A stretch of DNA of 64,000 nt. Origin: Hymenobacter puniceus. Lineage in GTDB: Bacteria; Bacteroidota; Bacteroidia; Cytophagales; Hymenobacteraceae. The stretch covers positions 186,001 through 250,000 of the forward strand of contig NZ_JACSCX010000007.1 in assembly GCF_014333525.1 (NCBI RefSeq). The letters are read 5' to 3'. This document shows, in pieces, positions 1 through 7,602 of this stretch. The translations under genes were made by a program, and so were the position numbers. A model generated the notes under the pieces. That model was not told the origin of the DNA, ran no database searches, and worked only from the letters and a program-made list of their open reading frames with translations. How positions within the stretch are numbered: position 1 is the stretch's first letter; every line of letters begins with the position of its first letter.

Positions 1-426
1 GACCCCACAGTGTACGTCAACATCACAAGCGGGCACACCCCAAGTGATGCACCCGCGGGCCACGAAAACTGGTTTGTGATGGTGAACGTACCCCACGACC
101 AGGGCCAGGATTGGCCGGCACTGGTGGCGCGCACCCGCACTGCCGTGCTGGCCCGCGTGAGTAAGGCACTGGGCACCGATGTGGGCGCGCTTATCCGGGC
201 CGAGCACGTGTGGGACCCGCCCGGCATTGCAGCCCGCACATCATCGTTTGGCGGTGCGCTCTATGGCAGTTCCAGCAACAACTTGCTGGCGGCGTTTCTG
301 CGGCATCCTAACTTTTCTCGCAAGCTACAAGGACTGTACTTTTGCGGCGGCTCGGTGCATCCCGGCGGCGGTATTCCGCTATGTTTGCTTTCCGCCCGCA
401 TTGTTTCTGAGTTAATTAAAAATTGA
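1..426 (+). CDS. Carotenoid desaturase, CrtI/CrtD family (C-terminal part only)
   Basis: The reading frame is already open at the first base, so the gene begins before the window and only the last 141 residues are seen. The end has the CrtI-family C-terminal signature FCGGSVHPGGGIPL, where the FAD-binding fold closes, preceded by SSFGGALYGSSSNN. Enzymes of this family desaturate phytoene or hydroxylated carotenoids at the membrane using FAD. The next gene encodes a CruF-type carotenoid hydratase, which favours a CrtD-like 3,4-desaturase, but with the N-terminus missing CrtI and CrtD cannot be told apart. Confidence 0.85.
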   Translation, partial: DPTVYVNITSGHTPSDAPAGHENWFVMVNVPHDQGQDWPALVARTRTAVLARVSKALGTDVGALIRAEHVWDPPGIAARTSSFGGALYGSSSNNLLAAFLRHPNFSRKLQGLYFCGGSVHPGGGIPLCLLSARIVSELIKN

Positions 427-532
427 GGATTAAAAACTAAAAATGACTGCTTGGACGGCTGTGAGATACTCTTATCAACTCAACTGCTCATCCAATTTTT
501 CATTCTTAATTTTTCATTCTTAATTCTCTTCT
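427..532. repeat. Intergenic AT-rich word palindrome between the carotenoid genes
   Basis: Just after the desaturase stop codon come words such as ATTAAAAACTAAAAATGA. Just before the cruF start come several copies of the reverse-complement words (TTTTTCATTCTTAA twice in a row). The two sides can pair imperfectly. It belongs to the same class as the structures near 3466, 10736, 12746, 32612 and 62797, although the words themselves differ at each place. Confidence 0.5.
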
Positions 533-1219
533 ATGCCCGAATCCATTCAACAACTTCCGGCGGAGGCACTTGCGCAAGGCGCTGTGGCCCGGCAGCGCCG
601 CTTGCGCTGGGCTCAAGGTATTTTGCTGCTGTTCCACGTCACGGGGTTTCTGGGGCTGGGGTTTTCCGAGGACCCGGCCTTTTTCCTGCAGTTTGTTCCC
701 CTCAACCTGCTCCTGACGCTGGGGCTGCTGCTGGCCTTCCAGCCCGATAAAAGCTCTACCTTCTGGTGGTTCTGCCTGGTGACCATGGCCGTGGGCTTCG
801 GCGTGGAGGTAATGGGCATCCGGACCGGACTGTTGTTCGGGTTCTACGAGTACGGCAATACACTGGGGCTGAAATGGCTGGGCGTGCCGCTCATCATCGG
901 GGCCAACTGGCTGATGCTCACGTACACAACCGGCATTCTGGCGCGCTACCTGCCCCTTTCTGATTTTCTGCGGGCCCTGGTAGCCACGCTGCTCATGGTC
1001 GGGCTCGATGCTTGCCTAGAGCCTGTGGCCGTTCGGTTCGACTTCTGGCAGTGGCGCTTCGACGTTATTCCGCTGCAGAATTTCAAGGGATGGTTTGCCG
1101 TATCACTCATCCTGCAGGTGTTTTTCAACCGCACACAATTCGAAAAGCGCAATCCGCTGGCGGCATTCGTTTACATGCTGCAGCTGCTATTCTTTTTTGG
1201 GCTGGGGCTGCTACGCTAA
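533..1219 (+). CDS. cruF: CruF-family carotenoid biosynthesis membrane protein
   Basis: This 228-residue protein is very hydrophobic, with about seven predicted membrane segments starting near residue 25, and matches the DUF422/CruF family. Conserved-looking patches are GFGVEVMGIRTGLLFGFYEYG (about residues 88-108) and LEPVAVRFDFWQW. CruF enzymes add water across the C1,2 double bond of acyclic carotenoid ends, for example in bacterioruberin or flexixanthin-type pathways. The gene follows the desaturase in the same direction and is probably in the same pathway. The start is the ATG at 533; no clear Shine-Dalgarno site is visible. The family assignment is fairly secure, the exact substrate is not. 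Confidence 0.85.
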   Translation: MPESIQQLPAEALAQGAVARQRRLRWAQGILLLFHVTGFLGLGFSEDPAFFLQFVPLNLLLTLGLLLAFQPDKSSTFWWFCLVTMAVGFGVEVMGIRTGLLFGFYEYGNTLGLKWLGVPLIIGANWLMLTYTTGILARYLPLSDFLRALVATLLMVGLDACLEPVAVRFDFWQWRFDVIPLQNFKGWFAVSLILQVFFNRTQFEKRNPLAAFVYMLQLLFFFGLGLLR

Positions 1220-1307
1220 ATATATTGGTACTTCGGAATACTTTTTGTTAGGCTACCCATCGTTCTAGCAGTCCTTCCGTCTTTTCCTCTTTTAGCCACT
1301 ATTCTCT

Positions 1308-1922
1308 ATGGAGCAAGTTGTACTCCATCAATTACTTGAAAAGGCCAACCTTCTGCTGCGCGACATGGGTGTGCGGATGCTGCATGAAGAGCAGCTGGCT
1401 GTTGCCCTGGATTTAACGCCCGCCACGTTCCGCACTATTTTCGGGAGCAAGGCTGAAATGCTGCTTCAGGTAACGCGGCATAATATAGCCCGGCAGCGCC
1501 AAGAGCAGGAAGAGCTGTTTTCCAATCTGGCCACGCCGGTGGAGTGCCTGCTGGCCTTGCTCCACCACAGCCTGCACGAGCTGCGCCATTCCCACCACGA
1601 CTACCACATTGTGCGGGAGCAGTTTCCGCTGGTCTGGGACGCTATTCAGGAATACACACAGGAGTATGCCTTTCCGCTGCTCACGCGCCTGATTCAGGAA
1701 GGAGTGCAGGAAGGCCAGCTCCGGGCGGCGCTGGATGCTCCCTTCATTGCCCGCATCATCCTGGCGCAGTTCAGCTTGGTGCTGAATGAGCAGTTCTTCC
1801 CGCCCGACCAGGTAAATCTGGGTGACGTGTACCGCAACATCTTCTTTCCGTATGTGCGCGGCCTGTGCACCGAGGAAGGCATGCGCCTGACGGCCCCGCA
1901 CTTTGCCCGCATGTGGGGGTAG
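1308..1922 (+). CDS. TetR/AcrR-family transcriptional regulator
   Basis: The 204-residue protein has a short N-terminal helix-turn-helix region (about residues 8-50, including ATFRTIFGSKAEMLLQ) followed by an all-helical ligand-binding half, the architecture and length of TetR repressors. The HTH turn is divergent, so the family call rests on overall layout. The ATG at 1308 follows an 88-base gap after cruF, so it could share transcription with the carotenoid genes or have its own promoter. Ligand and target genes cannot be inferred; the carotenoid genes upstream are one possibility. A strong hairpin follows its stop. Confidence 0.75.
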   Translation: MEQVVLHQLLEKANLLLRDMGVRMLHEEQLAVALDLTPATFRTIFGSKAEMLLQVTRHNIARQRQEQEELFSNLATPVECLLALLHHSLHELRHSHHDYHIVREQFPLVWDAIQEYTQEYAFPLLTRLIQEGVQEGQLRAALDAPFIARIILAQFSLVLNEQFFPPDQVNLGDVYRNIFFPYVRGLCTEEGMRLTAPHFARMWG

Positions 1923-1937
1923 GCACCCTGAAGAGTG

Positions 1938-1998
1938 AAAAGAAAAACCGCCGGTTTTGGCTGCCTATAGGCGCAACCAGAACCGGCGGTTTTTCTTT
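1938..1998. terminator. Bidirectional terminator between convergent genes
   Basis: Arms at 1938-1955 and 1981-1998 are an 18-base perfect inverted repeat with A- and T-rich ends on both strands. It can therefore end transcription of the TetR gene from the left and of the thioredoxin/DUF6952 pair from the right. The loop of about 25 bases holds a smaller hairpin. Confidence 0.85.
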
Positions 1999-2014
1999 GC
2001 GGTGTTCTTCGCTA

Positions 2015-2257
2015 TCAGCTAATGGACACGCGCACTTTTTTGGTGTATTCGCGCAGGGCGTCTTTGAACTCAGAGCCGTGTTCCTGCATATGGTTCAGGA
2101 TGAAAATGGCGGCAAACACGTGAGTCAGCTGTTCGCCTTCATCCTCGCCTTCCACCTCAAAAGCGGGGGCTTGTTCTTCCAGCAGCGCTTCTTCGGCCGC
2201 TACCAAAGCCTCCAGCGTCTGTGTTTCCACAAGGCGCCTGATGACGGGCATTTTCAT
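2015..2257 (-). CDS. DUF6952-family small acidic protein
   Basis: The product is an 80-residue acidic helical protein starting MKMPVIRRLVE and ending in a basic tail (EYTKKVRVSIS). A longer reading is open upstream, but its extra residues only shadow the thioredoxin gene, so the ATG at 2257 is chosen, 11 bases after the thioredoxin stop. I recognise it as the small protein often found directly downstream of a thioredoxin in Bacteroidota (DUF6952); its function is unknown. The tight spacing argues for co-transcription with the thioredoxin. Confidence 0.75.
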   Translation of the reverse strand: MKMPVIRRLVETQTLEALVAAEEALLEEQAPAFEVEGEDEGEQLTHVFAAIFILNHMQEHGSEFKDALREYTKKVRVSIS

Positions 2258-2268
2258 GGCGACAGAAG

Positions 2269-2586
2269 CTAGTTGAGGCGCGAAATGAGGGCGGCTACGG
2301 CCTCCTCCTTGCTGGCGGCCACCGTGTCGAGCAGCTCGCCGTTGCGGAATACGGCAAAGAAGGGCAGATTGGTGACGCTGGCCAGCTTGCGCGCTTCGGG
2401 GCTGGTTTCGGCATTCACGTCCAGAAACTTGATGCCTTGCTCCTGCATAGCCTCGGCCATGCGCTTGAACTTGGGTGAGAACAGGCGGCAGTTGCCGCAC
2501 CAGTCGGCGTAGTACTTCACTACTACTTTATCGTTTGCTTCAAGCAGGTCTTGGAAATCAGCGTCGGTTGCTTTCGTAACGGGCAT
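2269..2586 (-). CDS. Thioredoxin-family protein
   Basis: This is a single 105-residue thioredoxin domain with no signal peptide, so it should be cytoplasmic. The active site is W29-C-G-N-C33, with Asn replacing the usual Pro of CGPC. The cis-proline loop is visible as TNLPFF near residues 73-78. It should reduce protein disulfides using the CXXC pair. The ATG at 2586 gives the family's normal length; the open frame continues upstream, but that part would run across the TACCTTTG promoter at 2643-2650. It forms a two-gene unit with the DUF6952 gene. Confidence 0.92.
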   Translation of the reverse strand: MPVTKATDADFQDLLEANDKVVVKYYADWCGNCRLFSPKFKRMAEAMQEQGIKFLDVNAETSPEARKLASVTNLPFFAVFRNGELLDTVAASKEEAVAALISRLN

Positions 2587-2642
2587 TGCAAGGGGGTTGA
2601 CAGAAAAATGACTTTTCAGGCAAGAATAATTCTTACCTGCAG

Positions 2643-2650
2643 CAAAGGTA
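2643..2650 (-). promoter_or_regulatory. Bacteroidota -7 promoter element for the thioredoxin gene
   Basis: On the minus strand this reads TACCTTTG, an exact match to the Bacteroidota housekeeping -7 consensus TAnnTTTG. It lies about 57 bases upstream of the thioredoxin ATG. No convincing -33 TTG at standard spacing was found. Confidence 0.6.
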
Positions 2651-2790
2651 AAGCCTGATTTCCGCAAAAAAGTTTGTCGGCAACCTATTTCGCCACCAGC
2701 CTGTTGCCTTGCCCGACAACTTTCGCGGGGCTGATAGCGGTATAGCATGCAGGGCATCGGTGATGGTGCCTGTCTTAGTTCGCTTGCTCT

Positions 2791-3465
2791 ATGCGTGCTC
2801 TTCTGCTTGTTTTTTGTTTGATGCTGGCGGGCTGCAACTCGCCTGACCCGGCGGGCCGCACTGCTGCCCCTGCCTCTCCACCTCCCCGTATGCAAAACCT
2901 TGTTTTTTTTGGTAATAGCCTCACGGCCGGCTACCAGCTGCCTGCCAGCGCTGCCTTTCCTACCTTACTTCAGCAGCGCATCGACTCGCTGAACCTGCCT
3001 TATAAAGCCTTCAACTACGGCGTGAGCGGCGAAACCACCGCCGGCGGCCGGCAGCGCGTAGCCAGCGTACTGGCCCGGCAGCCCGTAGACGTGTTTGTGC
3101 TGGAACTGGGCGCCAACGACGGCCTACGCGGAATTCCGGTGCGCGAAACCACCCAAAACCTGCAGGATATCATCGACCAGGTGCGGCGCAAGTACCCGGA
3201 GGCGCGCATTGTACTAGTGGGGCTGGAGTTTCCGTTCGACCTGGGCCCGCTGGGCGGGCACCGCATGGCCCGCTACGCGCTGGAGTTCAAAGCGCTGTTC
3301 CGGGAGCTGGCCGAAAAGAACAGCCTGCCCTTCGTGCCGTTTCTGTTGCAGGGCGTCATCGGGCAGCGCGCCCTCAACCTGCCCGACGGCGTACACCCCA
3401 ACGCCGCCGGCCAGAAGATTCTGGCCGACAACGTGTGGACGGTGCTGAGTGGCGTGCTGAAATAG
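2791..3465 (+). CDS. SGNH/GDSL-type arylesterase lipoprotein (TesA-like)
   Basis: The 224-residue protein starts with a lipoprotein signal peptide ending in LAGC (Cys15 is the likely lipidated residue). An SGNH hydrolase domain follows: block I is GNSLTAGY (Ser43; Asn replaces the Asp of GDSL), block III is ELGANDG, and block V is PDGVHPN with the catalytic Asp/His. This is the TAP/lysophospholipase L1-like arylesterase family. It probably hydrolyses ester or thioester bonds while anchored to a membrane facing the periplasm. It is transcribed divergently from the thioredoxin; natural substrate unknown. Confidence 0.88.
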   Translation: MRALLLVFCLMLAGCNSPDPAGRTAAPASPPPRMQNLVFFGNSLTAGYQLPASAAFPTLLQQRIDSLNLPYKAFNYGVSGETTAGGRQRVASVLARQPVDVFVLELGANDGLRGIPVRETTQNLQDIIDQVRRKYPEARIVLVGLEFPFDLGPLGGHRMARYALEFKALFRELAEKNSLPFVPFLLQGVIGQRALNLPDGVHPNAAGQKILADNVWTVLSGVLK

Positions 3466-3608
3466 GGCTTAGGTATTAGGGCCTAGGGCTTAGGAGCCTT
3501 TTCTGTATTTCGCAAAACACAAAAAGAGCCTGGGGCTGGGCTGTTCCTTTCCGCATTCAGCAGAAGAAACAGCCTAAGCCCCAGGCCCTATTCGCTAAGC
3601 CCTAAACG
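3466..3608. repeat. Word palindrome and possible bidirectional terminator
   Basis: Between the convergent esterase and phosphorylase-like genes, words like AGGGCTTAGG repeat on the left. Their reverse complements (CCTAAGCCC, GCTAAGCCCTAA) repeat on the right. The core GAGCCTGGGGCTG pairs loosely with CAGCCTAAGCCCCAGG. It could end transcription from both sides, although there is no long T-run. Confidence 0.5.
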
Positions 3609-5258
3609 CTACGCTTTGTACAGCTGCTGGTAGTATTCCGTAGCCATGCGGCCCGACTCGAACTCAGGCTCTACCTCGCGCATGGCGGCTTTGGCTACGG
3701 CCAGGTATTTGGCGGGCTCGTTGTAGTAGAGCGGCACGATTTCATTTTCCAGCACGTCCAGCAGGTTGCTGGCTTCGGTGGCATCCTTCACGTGGTCGGG
3801 CTGATGGATGTCGGTGTGGGGGATGATGAAGCCGTTTTCGCCGTGGCGCACGAACTCTGGAATCCAGCCGTCGGCAATGCTTAGGCTCAGGCTACCGTTC
3901 ATGGCGGCGGTCATGCCGCTGGTGCCCGAAGCCTCACGCGGGAAGCGCGGCGTGTTCAGCCACACATCGGAGCCGCGCTTGAGGTAGCCGGACAAGCCCA
4001 ACTCGTAGCCGGTCAGCACGGCGCAGGTTTTCAGGTGCTTGGTTTTCTGGATAATGTCGTTGAAGAGGCCGATGGCGCCGTAGTCTTTCGGGTATGGCTT
4101 GCCGGCCCACAGCACCTGCACTGGCCGGTCGGCGTTATTCACCAAGGCCTGGAACCGCTCGAAATCGTGCAGAATCAGGTCGGCGCGTTTGTAGCCGGCA
4201 AAGCGCCGGGCCCACACCACGGTCAGCACCTCGGGGTCAAGGAGCGTGCCGGTCTGGTCGGCCACGATGTCGAACAGCTGCTTCTTGAGCTTGTGTTTGC
4301 GCGAGAGCAACGCCTGGTCGTCGTTGGCTTCCAGAGCTTCGTGCAGCTGCTGGTCGCGCCAGTAGCGGCCGTTCTGCGAGTTGGTGATAGGAATGATGGG
4401 GCAAATACCTTGGTTGGCACCCCACATTTCGTTGGCCACGGTGCCGTGCACTTTGCTTACGGCGTTGGCCTTGCGTGCGAAACGCAGGGCCGTGAGCGTG
4501 TAGTTCAGCGTCTCGTTTTCTACGCGGGCCACGCGGCGGATTTCATCGGCGGGCACCGAGCCGAAGAACGTCATGTCGGTGAGCAGCTTCATGGGGTGCT
4601 CCTCGTTGCCGGCCAGCTCGGGCGTGTGCGTCGTAAACACCAAGCGCTTCTGCACCTCCGGAAGGCTGCGGCCGTGCTTTTCGTAGAGGTAGAACGCCAG
4701 CGGCAGGCCGTGGCCTTCGTTGAGGTGGTACACGTCCATTTTCACGCCCAGCAGATCGAGCAGCTTGCCGCCGCCCACGCCCAGCAAAATGCTTTGCGCC
4801 ACGCGGGCCGCCGTATCGGCATCATACAGGTGGTGCGAGATGGTACGCGAGATGTAGTCGTTTTCGGGAATGTCGGTGGTCAGGAAGAACATCGGGGCCG
4901 TACCGAACGTGTCGGGGGCCAGGTACATAGCCTTCACCTGCACGGCCGCGCCGTGGATGGTGATAGGGAAAACCAGGCCGGTGTCTTCCAGGAAAGAGTA
5001 GTGCTTGTGCCGGAAGTCGCAGCGCATGGTCTGGTCTTCGTTGCGGCCCTGGTCGTAGTAGCCGAAGGTCCAGAGAATGCCGATGCCGATCAGGTTTTGC
5101 TTCAGTTCATAGGCCGAGCGCATGTGCGAGCCTGCGAGGAAGCCGAGGCCGCCGGAGTAGGTTTTGAGGGCCTGATCCAAGGCAAATTCCATGGAGAAAT
5201 ACGCCGCCTGGGTGCTGAACTCGGGAGCAGGCGTGTAGGGGTTGAATTCGAAAGGCAT
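3609..5258 (-). CDS. Alpha-glucan phosphorylase-family protein (short GT35-like form)
   Basis: This 549-residue protein matches the short TIGR02094-type alpha-glucan phosphorylases. AAYFSMEFALDQALKTYSGGLGFLAGSH is near the N-terminus and EASGTSGMTAAMNG near the C-terminus. Family enzymes release glucose-1-phosphate from storage glucans. The residue at the usual pyridoxal-phosphate lysine position (GMKAA in most members I recall) is Thr here (codon 3909-3911), so phosphorolysis is uncertain. The ATG at 5258 (MPFEFNPYTP) matches family starts better than the in-frame ATG at 5294, which adds 12 residues. It sits beside amylases and a sugar transporter. Confidence 0.85.
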   Translation of the reverse strand: MPFEFNPYTPAPEFSTQAAYFSMEFALDQALKTYSGGLGFLAGSHMRSAYELKQNLIGIGILWTFGYYDQGRNEDQTMRCDFRHKHYSFLEDTGLVFPITIHGAAVQVKAMYLAPDTFGTAPMFFLTTDIPENDYISRTISHHLYDADTAARVAQSILLGVGGGKLLDLLGVKMDVYHLNEGHGLPLAFYLYEKHGRSLPEVQKRLVFTTHTPELAGNEEHPMKLLTDMTFFGSVPADEIRRVARVENETLNYTLTALRFARKANAVSKVHGTVANEMWGANQGICPIIPITNSQNGRYWRDQQLHEALEANDDQALLSRKHKLKKQLFDIVADQTGTLLDPEVLTVVWARRFAGYKRADLILHDFERFQALVNNADRPVQVLWAGKPYPKDYGAIGLFNDIIQKTKHLKTCAVLTGYELGLSGYLKRGSDVWLNTPRFPREASGTSGMTAAMNGSLSLSIADGWIPEFVRHGENGFIIPHTDIHQPDHVKDATEASNLLDVLENEIVPLYYNEPAKYLAVAKAAMREVEPEFESGRMATEYYQQLYKA

Positions 5259-5575
5259 AGAGAAAATGTCAGAAAGCGAAAGATGCCGCGCCATCAGGCG
5301 GGCGCGGCGGATTCAAATATCGGATTTTCTACCAGCTACGCCACCAATGCAGGCTCAGAAGGCAAAAGCGGCGCTAAACTGGTCAATACACCACCACCCA
5401 ACGGGTGTTTCGGCATACTGCTGGCTCGTTTCACTAGGGCACTACCCGCTTAGGATATCAACAGGCCATATGATTCGATCCTGGATTTAATCCAACTGGC
5501 ATCCCCCTCACTGAAAGTCAATTATAATAATATAATCATAATACAGGCGTTGGTAAAGCAAGGCAAACACCCCAG

Positions 5576-5583
5576 TAGCTTTG
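5576..5583 (+). promoter_or_regulatory. Bacteroidota -7 promoter element for the nuclease gene
   Basis: TAGCTTTG matches TAnnTTTG exactly and lies 43 bases before the nuclease ATG. A TTG at 5550-5552 could act as the -33 element. The upstream stretch 5519-5545 is very AT-rich. Confidence 0.6.
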
Positions 5584-5625
5584 CCTGCTTTTCGTTCTCA
5601 CTTCATCCCCCAACCAACCCTATTT

Positions 5626-6972
5626 ATGAAGTTTTCTGCATTGTGGGCTGCCGCGCTCCTACTGGCCACTTCCTGCGCCAAGCAGGATGTGAATCCGGCA
5701 ACGCCAGCTGCCACCACGGTTTCGGCCGACGTTAGCGCCGCAGGCTTTCCGGAGGGCTTCGAAACCGGCACCAAAACCGCCTACACCACCGGCTCCGTGA
5801 CGCTCGGCTCGGGCTCCTGGACGCTCAACGATGCTCTGCTCGGCAACACCACTGCCGACCGCAAGACGGGCACTAAGTCGGTGCGGATACGCAACCTGGG
5901 GTCTCTGTCCATGAACTTCAACACCACTACCGGCGCGGGCCTCGTCACGGTGCAACACGCGCTGTATGGTACCGATGCCAGCTCCCAGTGGGAGCTCTGG
6001 GCCTCCACCAACAGCGGCAGCTCCTACACCAAAGTGGGCAGCACCGTCACCACCACCAGCACCAGCCTGAGCACGGCCTCTTTCTCGGTTAATCTGGCCG
6101 GCACCGTACGGCTGCAAATCCGCAAGACTTCGGGTGGTACCAACCGTCTGAACTTTGATAACGTGACGGTGGAACAATACGGCGGAACCACGCCGCCACC
6201 ACCGCCCGTGGCTGGCGACAATCAGCACCTGACTATGGGCAACCCCAGCGGGGCTGCGGCCGACATCAGCATGCCCACCAACTACCTGCTCAATAAGCCG
6301 CAGTATGCGCTGAGCTACCACCGCGACCGGGGCATTCCTAATTGGGTGAGCTGGCATCTAGATGCCAGCTGGCGCGGCTCCGCCGCCCGCCAAGATGACT
6401 TCCGGGCCGATAACACCCTGCCCGCCGGCTGGTATCAGGTACAGGGCACCAGCTACAGTGGCTCCGGCTTCGACCGTGGCCACAACTGCCCCTCAGCGGA
6501 CCGCACCAGCACCGTGGCCGACAACTCGGCCACGTTCCTGATGACCAACATGATTCCCCAAGCGCCCAACAACAACCAAATCACCTGGGCGGCGCTGGAA
6601 AACTACTCCCGCACGCTCATGGACCAGGGTAACGAGCTCTACATTATCATGGGCGTCTATGGCCGCGGCGGCACTGGTTCGGCCGGCTACGCCGAAACCA
6701 TTGACCAAGGCCGCATCCAGGTACCGGCCCGCGTGTGGAAGGTTCTCGTGGTGCTACCCGTTGGCAGTAACGATGTGAGCCGCGTGTCGACTGCTACCCG
6801 CATCATCGCCATCGACACGCCCAATCAGCAGGGGCTGACCAGCAACTGGGGCCAGTATCGCACCAGCGTCGATGCCATTGAGGCTGCCACCGGCCTCGAC
6901 GTGCTTTCTGCTTTGCCTACCAGCGTGCAGCAGGCGGTGGAAGCTCAGGTCGACAACGGCCCGACCAACTAA
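5626..6972 (+). CDS. Exported DNA/RNA non-specific endonuclease
   Basis: The 448-residue protein starts with a lipoprotein-like signal peptide (ATSCAKQ, Cys near residue 17). Residues of about 40-185 form a Ser/Thr/Gly-rich beta-sandwich domain, followed by a short polyproline linker. The C-terminal half is a beta-beta-alpha-metal nuclease of the NucA/Serratia type, with the active-site motif DRGH in GFDRGHNCPSADR and the conserved Asn in MIPQAPNNNQ. It should degrade DNA and RNA without sequence preference at the cell surface or outside. The ATG at 5626 starts the signal peptide; an upstream TTG in frame is unlikely. Confidence 0.88.
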   Translation: MKFSALWAAALLLATSCAKQDVNPATPAATTVSADVSAAGFPEGFETGTKTAYTTGSVTLGSGSWTLNDALLGNTTADRKTGTKSVRIRNLGSLSMNFNTTTGAGLVTVQHALYGTDASSQWELWASTNSGSSYTKVGSTVTTTSTSLSTASFSVNLAGTVRLQIRKTSGGTNRLNFDNVTVEQYGGTTPPPPPVAGDNQHLTMGNPSGAAADISMPTNYLLNKPQYALSYHRDRGIPNWVSWHLDASWRGSAARQDDFRADNTLPAGWYQVQGTSYSGSGFDRGHNCPSADRTSTVADNSATFLMTNMIPQAPNNNQITWAALENYSRTLMDQGNELYIIMGVYGRGGTGSAGYAETIDQGRIQVPARVWKVLVVLPVGSNDVSRVSTATRIIAIDTPNQQGLTSNWGQYRTSVDAIEAATGLDVLSALPTSVQQAVEAQVDNGPTN

Positions 6973-7341
6973 GGTTGCCTTGGCCTACCTGCGTGTCCTG
7001 ATTTTTCTCGCCTGCTGACGGCCCCGCTGCTGCTCACCGGTCTGGCCGCCGTCACCCAAGACTTTAGCACCTTGGCTATCAGCGCCGCGGCTACGTTGCC
7101 CGCCGGCTTTCAGCCGGCCGCTGGCTCCAGCCCCATCTGTGGTGCTGCCACCAACACCACGGCCACCACCCACGCCAGCAGCACCTTCGGCACGGGCCGC
7201 GTGGTTATTGTTGGCGACTCGTCGCCGGCCGACGACGGCGCTGGTTCGCCCGGCAACACGGTGTATGATGGCTGGAACGAAAACCTGAGCCACGCCCGCC
7301 TGCACCTGAACGCCTCGCTGTGGCTGGCGAAGCTGCAATAA
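6973..7341 (+). pseudogene. Orphan C-terminal gene fragment after the nuclease
   Basis: Immediately after the nuclease stop the same frame stays open for 122 codons but has no good start at its beginning; the first ATG-like codon is internal. The end reads GRVVIVGDSSPADDGAG and then LHLNASLWLAKLQ, which looks like the C-terminal end of a larger exported Bacteroidota protein rather than a complete small protein. My interpretation is the remnant of a truncated gene, or the lost tail of the nuclease after a stop mutation. A short independent gene from a GTG or TTG start cannot be excluded. Confidence 0.5.
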
Positions 7342-7372
7342 GTAGCCCTGGCAACACCAGATTACCCTAGCG

Positions 7373-7410
7373 GCCCCGCCGTCCGGATTGTCCGGGCGGC
7401 GGGGCTTTTG
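7373..7410 (+). terminator. Rho-independent terminator after the gene fragment
   Basis: A GC-rich hairpin with 15-base arms (7373-7387 and 7391-7405, one mismatch) is followed by a short T-run. It separates the nuclease region from the amylase gene downstream. Confidence 0.75.
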
Positions 7411-7602
7411 CTTGTGGCCAGAGCGAGGCCTAACGGCAAGTTTACAACGGCATTGCCCGCCTCAAGCGCCTCAACAAGCAGCCTGCGTCAATCCAGCATC
7501 GAAAACCCGTCAATCCATCATCATTGCGAGGCCGTTTGGGGGTAGCACCAGACCGGAGGCATCCGTACCTTGGCAGAACTGTTTCTGACTTCCCACCTGC
7601 GT

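Noticed and set aside
4035..5453. A 472-codon frame opposite the phosphorylase-like gene
   Set aside because: It is the high-GC shadow of a well-supported gene on the other strand; no family resemblance.
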